Assembly (NCBI GenBank): GCA_018242625.1
Contig: JAFEBO010000005.1
Span: 1-64,000 of the forward strand
DNA from: Planctomycetota bacterium
GTDB lineage: Bacteria; Planctomycetota; Phycisphaerae; Phycisphaerales; UBA1924
Direction of reading: 5' to 3'
DNA: 64,000 bases
Positions 26,831-35,238 of this stretch are shown piece after piece. How positions within the stretch are numbered: the stretch's first letter is position 1; every line of letters starts with the position of its first letter. The translations under genes and the position numbers were made by a program. Below the pieces are notes generated by a model that saw only the letters and a list, made by a program, of their open reading frames with translations, was not told the origin of the DNA and ran no database searches.

Positions 26831-29455
26831 ATGAGCGCAAAGTGGCGTCGAAGTCTGGCTTGGGATGATCGGAATTTTCCACAGTGGGCGTGGGCGCTCA
26901 AGGCTCTGCTGCGTCTGTTCTCGTCTATTCCGCTCGCGGTGGTGCTTCTCCTGCTGGTCGTGTTTTATGGCATCCTGGCGAGCGTGCCTGTAGGCATTGT
27001 TGTTCTGGGGCTGACGCAGCTTTTTTACGGTGCGACGCTCGTCGCGGCCGCGGCGGTTCCGGCAGCGATCGGGGTCTTTCTGGTTCGGAAGATCACTCCT
27101 CCCGGAGCAATTCGTTTCGTCATTTCCTTTGTCGCGCTCTTGGCGGGAGCGACGGTGGGGGTCCTGCTCTGGCTCTGGTTCGCCTGGCCGAAGCTCCGCT
27201 ATGACCCGGTGGGTCCGACGGGCGTGCGATTTTTCGCGCAGTTCATTGAAGCGAACAAGGCGATCACGCTCAGGCGGCTGCCCGGTATGGAGATGTCCGA
27301 ACTTGAGTTTTACGGGTGGTGGCCGCTCCGGCTGGTCCTTGTGCTCTTTGTTGTGAACATGATCGTGGCGACGGTGCGCCGGATCGAGTTCAATTTCAAG
27401 AACATCGGTGTTCTGACGGTTCACAGCGGCATCGTGCTGATTGCGCTCGGGAGCATCTACTACAACGGCCTCAAGAGAGAGGGCGACACACTTCTTCTGG
27501 CGAGCCAGCGCGGTGCCGGGGAGGAGCCGGAACCCGGGCCCCTCGTGAACTCGTTTTACGATTCAACGTTGGTGTCGCTCTACGTGCAGGAATTCGGCCA
27601 GTTCGGGCCGAGCGGACTTGAGCAGCGCGTGCTCAACGGGATTCCGCGGTACAACAACTACAACCTTGGGGCATTCTCCGGAAAATCGATGCTCGAAGCC
27701 GGGAATCGAAAGCGACCGTGGATCGGCGTTGCCGAAGAGGGAGCGCTGGACGTGCCGGTGCAGTCGTACCCGCTGAAGCTGGTTGATCCGTCGGTTCGAT
27801 TCAGGGTTGTGGGCTACGCGGCGTACGCGGATCCGGTGGAAGACTGGAAGCAGGTCGATCCCGCCAGCCTGACCGGGATTCGCGAGGGATTCAGGCTCAA
27901 CCCGCTCAGGACGGTTTTTCTCACGAGCGGGCTGGCGGATGAGAAGGGCGTCACCAACGACAAGCCCGTGTTTTCGTTCTTTTTCCTGCCCGGGATGCCG
28001 GCACGCAGGCTTTCGGTGAATGACGTGATGGGAGTCGAGTACACGCTCGGACCGGGCGCGGGTATGACCGCGGAGCGCTGGGCGGATCTTTCGACGCCGC
28101 TGCCCACTGATACGGAGCACGCGCTGATCGTGGAAATTCCCGGGAAGGATGGGGGGGAGAAGATCCGCAAGGTCGTGCCGGTGCGACCTGGCAGCACGCT
28201 CAAGGTGGGGCCGTACGAGCTCAGGGTCGATCAGCTGACGCCCGAGCCGCCCTTCCCGATCGTGACCGAATCGCACAAAGGTGCGACGAGCAGCGTGGCC
28301 GTGGTCCACATCAAGCCGCCGCAGGGAGACGGCTATTCGCGGTACATCTATCACCGTTTCCCCGAGCTGAACCAGGACATTCTGGATACTCCCAGGCCCG
28401 ACGGAAGAATGAACCGGCGCGATGCCGATCCTGCGATCCGTATTGCGTACCTCGACGCGTCCAAGGTCCAGGCGTATTTCGATGAACCTGCCGCCGGCGG
28501 GCCAGTGCGTGCAATCGTGCGGCGACCGGGGGGGAACGTCCGGGTGATTGATGAGCTTCCGGGCGGCATGCTCGAAGAGTTTGTCCCCAAGGTGAGCCTG
28601 AGGGTGGATCAGAGGTGGGCGCACGCCGAGCGCTCAGACCGCCCCGGACCGGTTCCTCCGGAAGAGCAGGACAAGCGGATGGTGGGCACGCACGAGAAAG
28701 CGATGCTTGCTGTCGAGGTGATCGTGCCCGGCGATGCGCAAAGGGGCACGAAGGAATGGTCCACCGTCGTCTGGCTTCCCTTCCAGAAGTTTCTGGGAAT
28801 GGATCGTGATGCGGCCAAGCGGGTCAATCTTCCGGACGGACGGCAGATTGAACTGACGTTTGGCCGGGCGCGGCATGTCTTCCGGGATTTCTCGCTTCGG
28901 CTCGTCGATTTCAAGATGATTGCCTACGACCATCGCGGCGCGCCGCGTGACTTTGAGTCGATCGTGAGGGTGGAGCCCTCGGGAACTTCGGATGTTTCCT
29001 TCGGCGCTTTCACCCACGCCTGCAGCCTGAACGAGCCGCTCACCGCACCCTTCCACTGGAGCGATTCGCGGCCGTGGATCCGGAACGCCGCCTATCGGAT
29101 TGCGAGCGGCTTCGATCCGAACCAGTTCAAAATGAGCCAGGCTGCATGGGATCAGGACGGCTGGCGGGAGAGCCAGAAACTGGCGGACGCGGGTCTTTTG
29201 CCGGCGCCGCGGGCGCGATTCACGATCCTCCAGGTGGGCAACAACCCAGGTATTCACGTGATCGCGCTGGGGGGGATACTCATGGCTCTGGGAATTCCGT
29301 GGGCGTTTTACCTGAAGCCGTGGCTGGTCCGGCGTGAGAAGCGGCTCATCCAGGAGCAGGTTGCCAGAGGCGAATACCGGCCGCCGGTCCGCAAGGCGCA
29401 GCGGGAGGTTGTCGTTGTCCGCAGGGAGGCCTCTCCCAGCGAGGTGCGTTCATGA
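26831..29455 (+). CDS. resB: ResB-like cytochrome c maturation protein
   Basis: The product has 874 residues. Three to four helices in the first 160 residues, a helix near 170-190, and one just after (VLTVHSGIVLIALGSIYY) precede a very large periplasmic domain (about residues 210-810). A final helix (NPGIHVIALGGILMALGIPWAFYL) and a basic cytoplasmic tail close the protein. This topology and the HSGI...ALG segment match ResB/CcsB, which with CcsA delivers heme and attaches it to apocytochromes c. It is much longer than usual ResB (about 450-550). Its stop overlaps the ccsA start (ATGA). Confidence 0.75.
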   Translation: MSAKWRRSLAWDDRNFPQWAWALKALLRLFSSIPLAVVLLLLVVFYGILASVPVGIVVLGLTQLFYGATLVAAAAVPAAIGVFLVRKITPPGAIRFVISFVALLAGATVGVLLWLWFAWPKLRYDPVGPTGVRFFAQFIEANKAITLRRLPGMEMSELEFYGWWPLRLVLVLFVVNMIVATVRRIEFNFKNIGVLTVHSGIVLIALGSIYYNGLKREGDTLLLASQRGAGEEPEPGPLVNSFYDSTLVSLYVQEFGQFGPSGLEQRVLNGIPRYNNYNLGAFSGKSMLEAGNRKRPWIGVAEEGALDVPVQSYPLKLVDPSVRFRVVGYAAYADPVEDWKQVDPASLTGIREGFRLNPLRTVFLTSGLADEKGVTNDKPVFSFFFLPGMPARRLSVNDVMGVEYTLGPGAGMTAERWADLSTPLPTDTEHALIVEIPGKDGGEKIRKVVPVRPGSTLKVGPYELRVDQLTPEPPFPIVTESHKGATSSVAVVHIKPPQGDGYSRYIYHRFPELNQDILDTPRPDGRMNRRDADPAIRIAYLDASKVQAYFDEPAAGGPVRAIVRRPGGNVRVIDELPGGMLEEFVPKVSLRVDQRWAHAERSDRPGPVPPEEQDKRMVGTHEKAMLAVEVIVPGDAQRGTKEWSTVVWLPFQKFLGMDRDAAKRVNLPDGRQIELTFGRARHVFRDFSLRLVDFKMIAYDHRGAPRDFESIVRVEPSGTSDVSFGAFTHACSLNEPLTAPFHWSDSRPWIRNAAYRIASGFDPNQFKMSQAAWDQDGWRESQKLADAGLLPAPRARFTILQVGNNPGIHVIALGGILMALGIPWAFYLKPWLVRREKRLIQEQVARGEYRPPVRKAQREVVVVRREASPSEVRS

Positions 29456-31260
29456 TGCCAAAGAGTGTGACATTTCGATTGCTGGTCGTGATGCTGGCGC
29501 TTTGGGCGGTTGCAATCGCGCGTGCTCAGACCGCCCCGGACGGCAACGCGCATCCCCGGTCGGAAATGGTCGCCAAGGCCGCGGCGGACCTGCCGAGTCC
29601 GTTCGGGGAGACGGCCCCCATCGCGCAGGCACCGTCGATCCAGGACAACTACGCGTTTGCGCAAGGCCTGAATCTGGAGCCGCTCAGGTCGGTCGCGGTC
29701 TGGCATGATGGGCGGGTGAAGATCCTGGACACGCTGGGTCGAGAGACCGTGCTGAAGCTGACGGGCAGAAAGAACTACTTCGACGTGATCCCGACCGACG
29801 GGGGCAAGCCGGATGCTTCGGGCCTGCCGACGGGCGCGGGAAAGAAACTGAGCTACGACCCGTTGTTCACTCTGCTGGATCTCATCATGGATCCGGGGTA
29901 CTACTACAACAAGCCTTTGCTGGCGGTCGATTACCTGCCCCTGCGGCGTGTTTTTCTGGAGGCGGCGTTCCCAAAAAATGAATCCGCGCAGCAGCGTTGG
30001 CTGAAGCTGCAGCGGATCAGCCCGGAGATGGTGAACAACTACGGGATGAAAGTGGCACGCGAGTACGACGGCGAAGCGCCGTTCCGTGAGGGTCTGGGCA
30101 AACTGGATCAGCAGATCGAAATGTGGCGACTCAGCAAGGCGAACCTTGCCGTCGTCGCTCCGGACGCTGCGGACAAGGCCTGGAAACATCTGGCTGAGCT
30201 GCCGGCCGATGGTCCGGCGCGCAAGGCCGCGAGCAGGCTCGGGGCGGCGTGGAAGGCGCGGGATATCAGGGCGGCGAACGAGGCGATCGCGTCGCTCGCG
30301 GCGGAACTTCCGAAGATCAACCCGGGGCAATACCCGACGGGCCGGCGCGATCTTGAGCTCACGTACAACCGGGCGAACGCGTTCGAGTGGGGGATGTGGG
30401 CGTATTTTCTGGCGTTTTTGACGCTGGTGCTGGGGTTCGGCACCGGCAGGCGCTGGCTTTTGTGGGCCGGAGTGGGCACGCTGTGCGCGGGGATCGGCAT
30501 GCACGCCTTCGGGTTTGTCACTCGCTGCCTGATCGCGGAGCGGTTTGCGATTCAGAATCAGTTTGAATCAATGACCGGGCTGTCGCTCTTTGCGGCGGTG
30601 GTGGGGCTGGTCATCCTGCTGCTGAAGCGGCAATACCTGTTCGGAGCCGCCGCCGCCGGGGTTGGCTTTCTCGTGCTGGTCACTGCGACTCAAACGGCGA
30701 TACCGGGGCAGGTGATCGAACGCGAGGCGGCGATCTTGAACACGAGCATATTGCTCAAGTATCACGTGACGACCGTTCTGGTGAGTTATGGGCTGATCAG
30801 CCTCGGATTCATCATCAGCGCGTTCTATCTCGTGACGCACTATGCCTCGCGGCTCGGAGCGGCGGCGACTGCGCAGGTGGCCCTGGGCGGCACGGGGACA
30901 ACCGTTGACGTCAAGGACGAGGGCGATGGGTTTTCGCCCGCGCGTCAGAAGACGCTGGATGAACTCGACACGGCGCAGATGACGGTTCTTCAGCTCGCGT
31001 TCTGGACGCTGGGTGTGGGCATTCTGCTGGGCGCGTGGTGGGCGGACCATTCCTGGGGCAGATGGTGGGCGTTTGATCCGAAAGAGACCTGGGCGCTTAT
31101 CACCTGGATCGTTTACCTGATCGTGATCCATGTCCGCTTTGCGACCGGTCGCAACAAGGCGCTGGTGACGGCATGGCTCAGCATCGCGGGGTTTATCGTG
31201 ATGCTCTGGACCTACTTTGGCGTGAATCTGCTGCTGCCGGGCCTGCACGCGTATGCGTAG
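29452..31260 (+). CDS. ccsA: Cytochrome c maturation heme handling protein CcsA/ResC
   Basis: This is a 602-residue protein. A signal-like N-terminus and a periplasmic domain of about 280 residues precede the CcsA core of about eight helices (residues 300-600). The heme-handling WWD-type motif reads WADHSWGRWWAFDPKETWALI, just before the last helices. Conserved His residues occur in LLKYHVTTVLVSYG and VIHVRFA. With the ResB-like product it forms a system II cytochrome c synthetase, needed for the heme c proteins encoded upstream (ActA, ActE, CtaC). ATG 29452 overlaps the preceding stop; its own end overlaps the next gene by 8 bases. Confidence 0.88.
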   Translation: MMPKSVTFRLLVVMLALWAVAIARAQTAPDGNAHPRSEMVAKAAADLPSPFGETAPIAQAPSIQDNYAFAQGLNLEPLRSVAVWHDGRVKILDTLGRETVLKLTGRKNYFDVIPTDGGKPDASGLPTGAGKKLSYDPLFTLLDLIMDPGYYYNKPLLAVDYLPLRRVFLEAAFPKNESAQQRWLKLQRISPEMVNNYGMKVAREYDGEAPFREGLGKLDQQIEMWRLSKANLAVVAPDAADKAWKHLAELPADGPARKAASRLGAAWKARDIRAANEAIASLAAELPKINPGQYPTGRRDLELTYNRANAFEWGMWAYFLAFLTLVLGFGTGRRWLLWAGVGTLCAGIGMHAFGFVTRCLIAERFAIQNQFESMTGLSLFAAVVGLVILLLKRQYLFGAAAAGVGFLVLVTATQTAIPGQVIEREAAILNTSILLKYHVTTVLVSYGLISLGFIISAFYLVTHYASRLGAAATAQVALGGTGTTVDVKDEGDGFSPARQKTLDELDTAQMTVLQLAFWTLGVGILLGAWWADHSWGRWWAFDPKETWALITWIVYLIVIHVRFATGRNKALVTAWLSIAGFIVMLWTYFGVNLLLPGLHAYA

Positions 31261-31924
31261 AAACTCCGGGAGTTCGGCCCGGCTGGAACGGTCTTTCTTT
31301 GAGAGGGATGCGGCGGCACTGGCACCGGATCTGATCGGGGCAAGGCTCGTGCGCCGGCTCGATGACGGGACTTTGCTCTCGGGCGTCATTGTCGAAGTCG
31401 AGGCGTACGTGGGCGCGATCGACCGCGCCAGCCATGCGTTTGGGGGGCGGCGGACGCCCCGGAACGAATCCATGTACGCCGGACCTGGGGTCTCGTACGT
31501 CTACTTCACCTACGGAATGCACCACTGCATGAACGTGGTTTGCGCGCAGGCCGGGGTGCCGCATGCTGTTCTGATCAGGGCGCTTGAGCCCGATGAGCGC
31601 GGGCTCGACGTGATGCGCGAGCTTCGAGGGGTGGATGACCCCCGTTTGCTTTGCTCCGGGCCCGGGAGGCTCTGTCGGGCAATGGCGATCGACCGGCGGC
31701 AAGATGGGCTGGATCTGACATCCAGCCGCGTGCTCTGGCTCGAATCGGGTAAAGGACGCCCGTCGGTCAGAGCCAGGCGGATAGGCATCGACTCCGCGGG
31801 CGCGTGGGCCCGGAGGCTTTTGCGGTGGCTGGATCCGGTCAGCCCCCATGTCAGCCGCCCGGCGGACGGAAAACGTTCGGTAGGGAAGCCTGCGGGAACG
31901 AGAAAGAATCGCAACGGAAGATAA
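31253..31924 (+). CDS. DNA-3-methyladenine glycosylase (AAG/MPG family)
   Basis: This is a 223-residue AAG/MPG-type base-excision glycosylase, which removes alkylated purines from DNA. Motifs include the catalytic-Glu segment VIVEVEAYVG (around residue 47), DRASHAFGGRRTPRNESMY, YVYFTYGMHHCMNVV, AVLIRALEP and SGPGRLCRAM. The start overlaps the end of ccsA by 8 bases, so translation is probably coupled to a cytochrome maturation gene, an odd pairing. The C-terminal 25 residues are basic and beyond the usual domain. Confidence 0.9.
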   Translation: MRRNSGSSARLERSFFERDAAALAPDLIGARLVRRLDDGTLLSGVIVEVEAYVGAIDRASHAFGGRRTPRNESMYAGPGVSYVYFTYGMHHCMNVVCAQAGVPHAVLIRALEPDERGLDVMRELRGVDDPRLLCSGPGRLCRAMAIDRRQDGLDLTSSRVLWLESGKGRPSVRARRIGIDSAGAWARRLLRWLDPVSPHVSRPADGKRSVGKPAGTRKNRNGR

Positions 31925-31943
31925 AGATTGCCGAATCAATGGG

Positions 31944-31976
31944 AGTGGTGCACCCTCTATAGAAGGTGCGGCCACT
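31944..31976 (+). promoter_or_regulatory. Stem-loop before the Minf_1886-type gene
   Basis: Two nested arm pairs, AGTGG/CCACT and GCACC/GGTGC, form an interrupted stem between 31944-31954 and 31965-31976. It lies in the 65-bp gap between the glycosylase stop and the next SD. It may end the upstream transcript or act as a leader hairpin. Confidence 0.35.
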
Positions 31977-31989
31977 GAGGAGTTCTGCC

Positions 31990-32412
31990 GTGTCGGAAAG
32001 TTCGAAGCAGCCTGAGCCGACGGTGAACTGGAGGCAGCTCCAGAGCCTCGCCCCCTATCCGCCTGAGGCGTTTCAATTTGTGAGCGACGGGCTTTCGCAC
32101 ACCGTCCGTGCTATTCACGGCCATCGCGACGAGGCCATGGAAATCGCGCCGACGGATCAAAGCCGCCACGTAAACGGCAAGCAGCTCTGCCTTGGTCTGC
32201 GTACGTATGCGCTGCAGCGGTATGGCCTGCTGGCACGGACCGTGCTCCACCGCTGGAACATCCACGCCACGGAAGACTTCGGCAAGATCGTCTTTGCCAT
32301 GGTGGATGCGGGCCTGATGCGTAAGACCGAAGAAGACACCCCCGAAGACTTTGAGGGCGTTTTCGACTTTCACGAGGCCTTCCGCTCGGTCCGCGAGACA
32401 GTCTGCGATTAA
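31990..32412 (+). CDS. Minf_1886 family small protein, unknown function
   Basis: The product has 140 residues from GTG 31990, chosen because GAGGAG (31977-31982) sits 7 bases upstream; a GTG at 31966 lies within a hairpin. The sequence (YPPEAFQFVSDGL, RHVNGKQLCLGLRTYALQRYGLLA, KTEEDTPEDFEGVFDF) matches a small family shared by Planctomycetes and Verrucomicrobia. No function is known for it. It has no signal peptide or membrane helix, so it is probably cytoplasmic. Confidence 0.8.
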   Translation: MSESSKQPEPTVNWRQLQSLAPYPPEAFQFVSDGLSHTVRAIHGHRDEAMEIAPTDQSRHVNGKQLCLGLRTYALQRYGLLARTVLHRWNIHATEDFGKIVFAMVDAGLMRKTEEDTPEDFEGVFDFHEAFRSVRETVCD

Positions 32413-32442
32413 GCGGGGGTCATCAAACTCCGAACCGGCTCG

Positions 32443-32460
32443 GGTGAGGCCGGTGAGGCC
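32443..32460. repeat. Tandem 9-bp repeat
   Basis: GGTGAGGCC occurs twice in tandem (32443-32451, 32452-32460). It overlaps a 6-bp stem ACCGGC/GCCGGT (32434-32454), in the gap before the AI-2E-type permease gene. Confidence 0.7.
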
Positions 32461-32487
32461 GCCGGGGCAAGTCGCTACTCTGTCACG

Positions 32488-33780
32488 GTGAGTTCATCGA
32501 ATACCAACAAGTCCGACGGCGTCGCCAAGGGCGATCGTGCCCCGGACTGGAAGACGATGCGTCTCTGGCAGATCCAGCCGGTGCGCGATGTTCTGATCGT
32601 CCTGCTCATCCTCGGCGTGGTGTACCTTGGGTACCTCGCGAGCGTCGTCACCGTGCCGATGCTGTTTGCGCTGCTGCTCGCGTACCTCTTCGAACCGCTG
32701 ATCGCATGGCTCGGGCGCAAGCACCTGCTCTCACGGCGCGGGAGCGTTCTGCTGATCATTCTTTCCGCGGCGGTGCTGATCGTGGTGCCGACGGCGCTCG
32801 CGGGAACGTTCGCGATCGTGCAGGGCGTCCGGTTTACCGAGGACACGATTCAGAATATTGACCTCCTCGCCAAGTCGGTCGAAAAGCCGGACGATGAGCA
32901 GCTCCGTTCGCGGCTTACCAGCGAGGGCTGGGGCCGCTTGCGGGACATGATCGTGAAGGAGAGCGAGCAAAGGCGTGAAGTTGCGCGAAGGCTCGGGGCG
33001 GAGGACACCGGGGGACTGCTTCAGAACGCGCTGGTCTGGGTGCGGGCCCATGCGCAGGAGATCGGCAAGCAGGCCGTTGTGACCGGAGCCGGCGCCTTTA
33101 CGCTCGCGGCGGGCCTGGTGCGTTCCATCGTTTTCCTGCTGTTCGGGGCCGCGCTGACCGCGTTCTTCTTTTACTTTTTCTCAACCGGATGGGGCCGGGT
33201 GCTGGCGTTCTGGGAGAGCCTGATACCCGAAAAGCGCAAGTGGCGGGTGATCGACCTCGTGCAGCAGATGGACGCGGTGATCGCCGGTTTCGTGCGTGGA
33301 AGGGTGATCATCTGTGCAATCATCGGCGTCTGGGCCACGCTCGCCTACTGGGCGGCGGGTGCCCCGGCGCCGCTGGTATTCGGGCCGCTGGTCGGCGCCC
33401 TCTTTATTGTGCCGTACGTCCATGCGCTGATGATCCCGATTGTCATCGTTGCGATGGCGATCGACCCGAGTTCGGTCGCATGGCAGTCGACCTGGTGGTG
33501 GATTTTGCTCGGTCCGCTGGTGGTGTACCTGTCTTGCCAGATGCTCGACGATTACGTGCTGACGCCGACGATACAGGGCAACACCACGGGCATGGACACG
33601 CCCACGATTGTCTTTGCTTCCTTCGCGGGCGGAGCGTTGATGGGGATTTACGGGCTTCTGATCGCCATACCCCTGGCGGCGTGCATCAAGATCCTGCTGC
33701 GCGAGGTTTTCTGGCCGCGCTTCAAGGCATGGGCGGAGGGCCGGGCGCGCGATTTTCTTCCGATCGAAGACAAGCGGTAG
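32488..33780 (+). CDS. AI-2E family (PerM/YdiK-type) membrane protein
   Basis: This is a 430-residue polytopic protein of the AI-2E transporter/PerM family (DUF20), with about eight helices. Features are the N-terminal VLIVLLILGVVYLGYL helix, a central soluble region (about residues 115-190), then helices at 205-230, 265-330 and 370-400. Conserved segments include PLVFGPLVGALFIVPYVHALMIP and TIQGNTTGMDTPTIVFASFAGG. Members export autoinducer-2 or act as ion exporters; the substrate here is unknown. The GTG start at 32488 has no strong SD. The stop abuts the convergent queF stop with no gap. Confidence 0.82.
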   Translation: MSSSNTNKSDGVAKGDRAPDWKTMRLWQIQPVRDVLIVLLILGVVYLGYLASVVTVPMLFALLLAYLFEPLIAWLGRKHLLSRRGSVLLIILSAAVLIVVPTALAGTFAIVQGVRFTEDTIQNIDLLAKSVEKPDDEQLRSRLTSEGWGRLRDMIVKESEQRREVARRLGAEDTGGLLQNALVWVRAHAQEIGKQAVVTGAGAFTLAAGLVRSIVFLLFGAALTAFFFYFFSTGWGRVLAFWESLIPEKRKWRVIDLVQQMDAVIAGFVRGRVIICAIIGVWATLAYWAAGAPAPLVFGPLVGALFIVPYVHALMIPIVIVAMAIDPSSVAWQSTWWWILLGPLVVYLSCQMLDDYVLTPTIQGNTTGMDTPTIVFASFAGGALMGIYGLLIAIPLAACIKILLREVFWPRFKAWAEGRARDFLPIEDKR

Positions 33781-34161
33781 TTACTTGAGCCAGTGCGCGG
33801 GCACGTCGCCGCTCGTTGCAAAGACCCGCGACCGGATTCCGCCCCGGCCGCGCCAGTCGGTGCGCACCAGAAGCCAGTCGGGCTTCATGAGAGCGGCGAG
33901 GTCGTCGCGGATGCGATTGGTGACGGCTTCGTAGTAGATGCCTTCGTTGCGGAACGACTGGAAGTAGAGCTTGAGACTCTTGAGCTCGACACAGCGCCCG
34001 CCCGTCTTGGCGCCCTTGGGCTGGAAGACGACGGCGACGGCCCCGAAGTCCGGGTGTCCGGTGACCGGACACACGCTCGTGAACTCTTCGTTCACGTGCT
34101 CTATGACAAAGGGAGACTCGGCGGGCGTTGGAAAGGCTTCGAGCAGCTTGGCGTCGGGCAT
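33781..34161 (-). CDS. queF: NADPH-dependent preQ0 reductase QueF
   Basis: This is a 126-residue, single-domain (type I) QueF that reduces 7-cyano-7-deazaguanine (preQ0) to preQ1 in queuosine synthesis. The active-site Cys is in EFTSVCPVTGHPDFG (around residue 31). The QueF signature ELKSLKLYFQSFRNEGIYYE (residues about 59-78) is intact. It ends exactly at the stop of the convergent permease gene. The TPR lipoprotein gene lies just upstream on the same strand. A glutamyl-queuosine synthetase gene is 4.4 kb away. Confidence 0.93.
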   Translation of the reverse strand: MPDAKLLEAFPTPAESPFVIEHVNEEFTSVCPVTGHPDFGAVAVVFQPKGAKTGGRCVELKSLKLYFQSFRNEGIYYEAVTNRIRDDLAALMKPDWLLVRTDWRGRGGIRSRVFATSGDVPAHWLK

Positions 34162-34179
34162 AGCAGGAGAGTACGCGGC

Positions 34180-35238
34180 TCAGCGGTACTTGTTGATCAG
34201 CTCGATGACGTAGGGCTGACGCGGATCCAGCTGGACGCTGGTGCGCAGGTGGCTCAGCGCCTCAACCCGCAGGGCGTCGTTGGTCTGCTTGCCGAAGACG
34301 TATTCATTGAGCAGGCAGATGCCGATGCCCGTGTGGCCGGGGGCGTAGTTTGGGTCGATCTCCACCGAAGTGCGGAAGCACTTGAGCGCCTCGTCGTACT
34401 TGTACAGTTTGAATTCGGCGTAGCCCATGCGCTCATACGCGGCGGCGGAGGGCTGGATCTTGATGACCTGGTTCAGCGTGTTGATCATCTCGTCGTAACG
34501 CTGGATCTTGCCCAGCGCGTTGGCCAGGTTGAGGAGGATGGGCGGCGAGAGCTCGACCTGCTCGAGCGCCTGGCGATACTCGTTCACCGCGTCCTGATAC
34601 CGCTGCAGCGAGGAATACACCGATCCGAGGTTCGCGTGCGCCGGGCCGCTCTTTGGGTTGAGCTGCACCGCGCGCTGGGCGTAGGGCAGCGCACTGCCAG
34701 GCTCTTCAAGCTCGAGATAGGCGGTTGCGATGTTCAGGTTTGCGTCGAAGTTGTTGGGCTGGATCTCGAGGGCTTTGAGATAGGCCGCGATCGCGTCCTT
34801 GACGCGGTGCAGCAGCTGCAGCATGAGCCCCTGGCTGTACCGCGGTTCAAAGCTCTGCGGGGTGAGGTCTGCCGCCTGTCCGTAGCGCACGGCGGCGGAC
34901 TCGTAGTCTCCCTGCTTGCGATAGATCTCGGCAGCGCCCATGTAGGCCTGAGGCAGCGTCGGGTTGTTCTCGATCGCACGCTCAAACTCTGCGAGCGCCG
35001 GCTTGAGCAGGCCCTGCTGACGCAGGCTCTCTGCCTTTGAAAGAGCGGACAGCGCGATTGTGTCCTTGGTCTTGGGGGCGTTGTCGGGAAGGTCGGTGAC
35101 GGGCGTTGCGCTCGCCGGTTGCGCCTGCCCGGTTGTAGAGGTCCCGCCGCCGCCGGAGCAGCCCGCGAGGCCGAGGCCGGAAAGGCAGGTCAGAACGATG
35201 GCGGCGTGGTTCTTGTAGAAGGGATAGCGGTGCGTCAT
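34180..35238 (-). CDS. TPR-repeat lipoprotein
   Basis: The product has 352 residues. It has a lipoprotein signal with lipobox GLAGC (Cys 27) and a Gly/Ser/Thr-rich linker, followed by at least six tetratricopeptide repeats from residue about 70. Examples are PQAYMGAAEIYRKQGDYESA, GPAHANLGSVYSSLQRYQDA and AYERMGYAEFKLYKYDEA. It is probably an envelope-attached protein-interaction scaffold. Its ATG overlaps the stop of the nfo gene by 4 bases, so translation may be coupled. Confidence 0.85.
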   Translation of the reverse strand: MTHRYPFYKNHAAIVLTCLSGLGLAGCSGGGGTSTTGQAQPASATPVTDLPDNAPKTKDTIALSALSKAESLRQQGLLKPALAEFERAIENNPTLPQAYMGAAEIYRKQGDYESAAVRYGQAADLTPQSFEPRYSQGLMLQLLHRVKDAIAAYLKALEIQPNNFDANLNIATAYLELEEPGSALPYAQRAVQLNPKSGPAHANLGSVYSSLQRYQDAVNEYRQALEQVELSPPILLNLANALGKIQRYDEMINTLNQVIKIQPSAAAYERMGYAEFKLYKYDEALKCFRTSVEIDPNYAPGHTGIGICLLNEYVFGKQTNDALRVEALSHLRTSVQLDPRQPYVIELINKYR

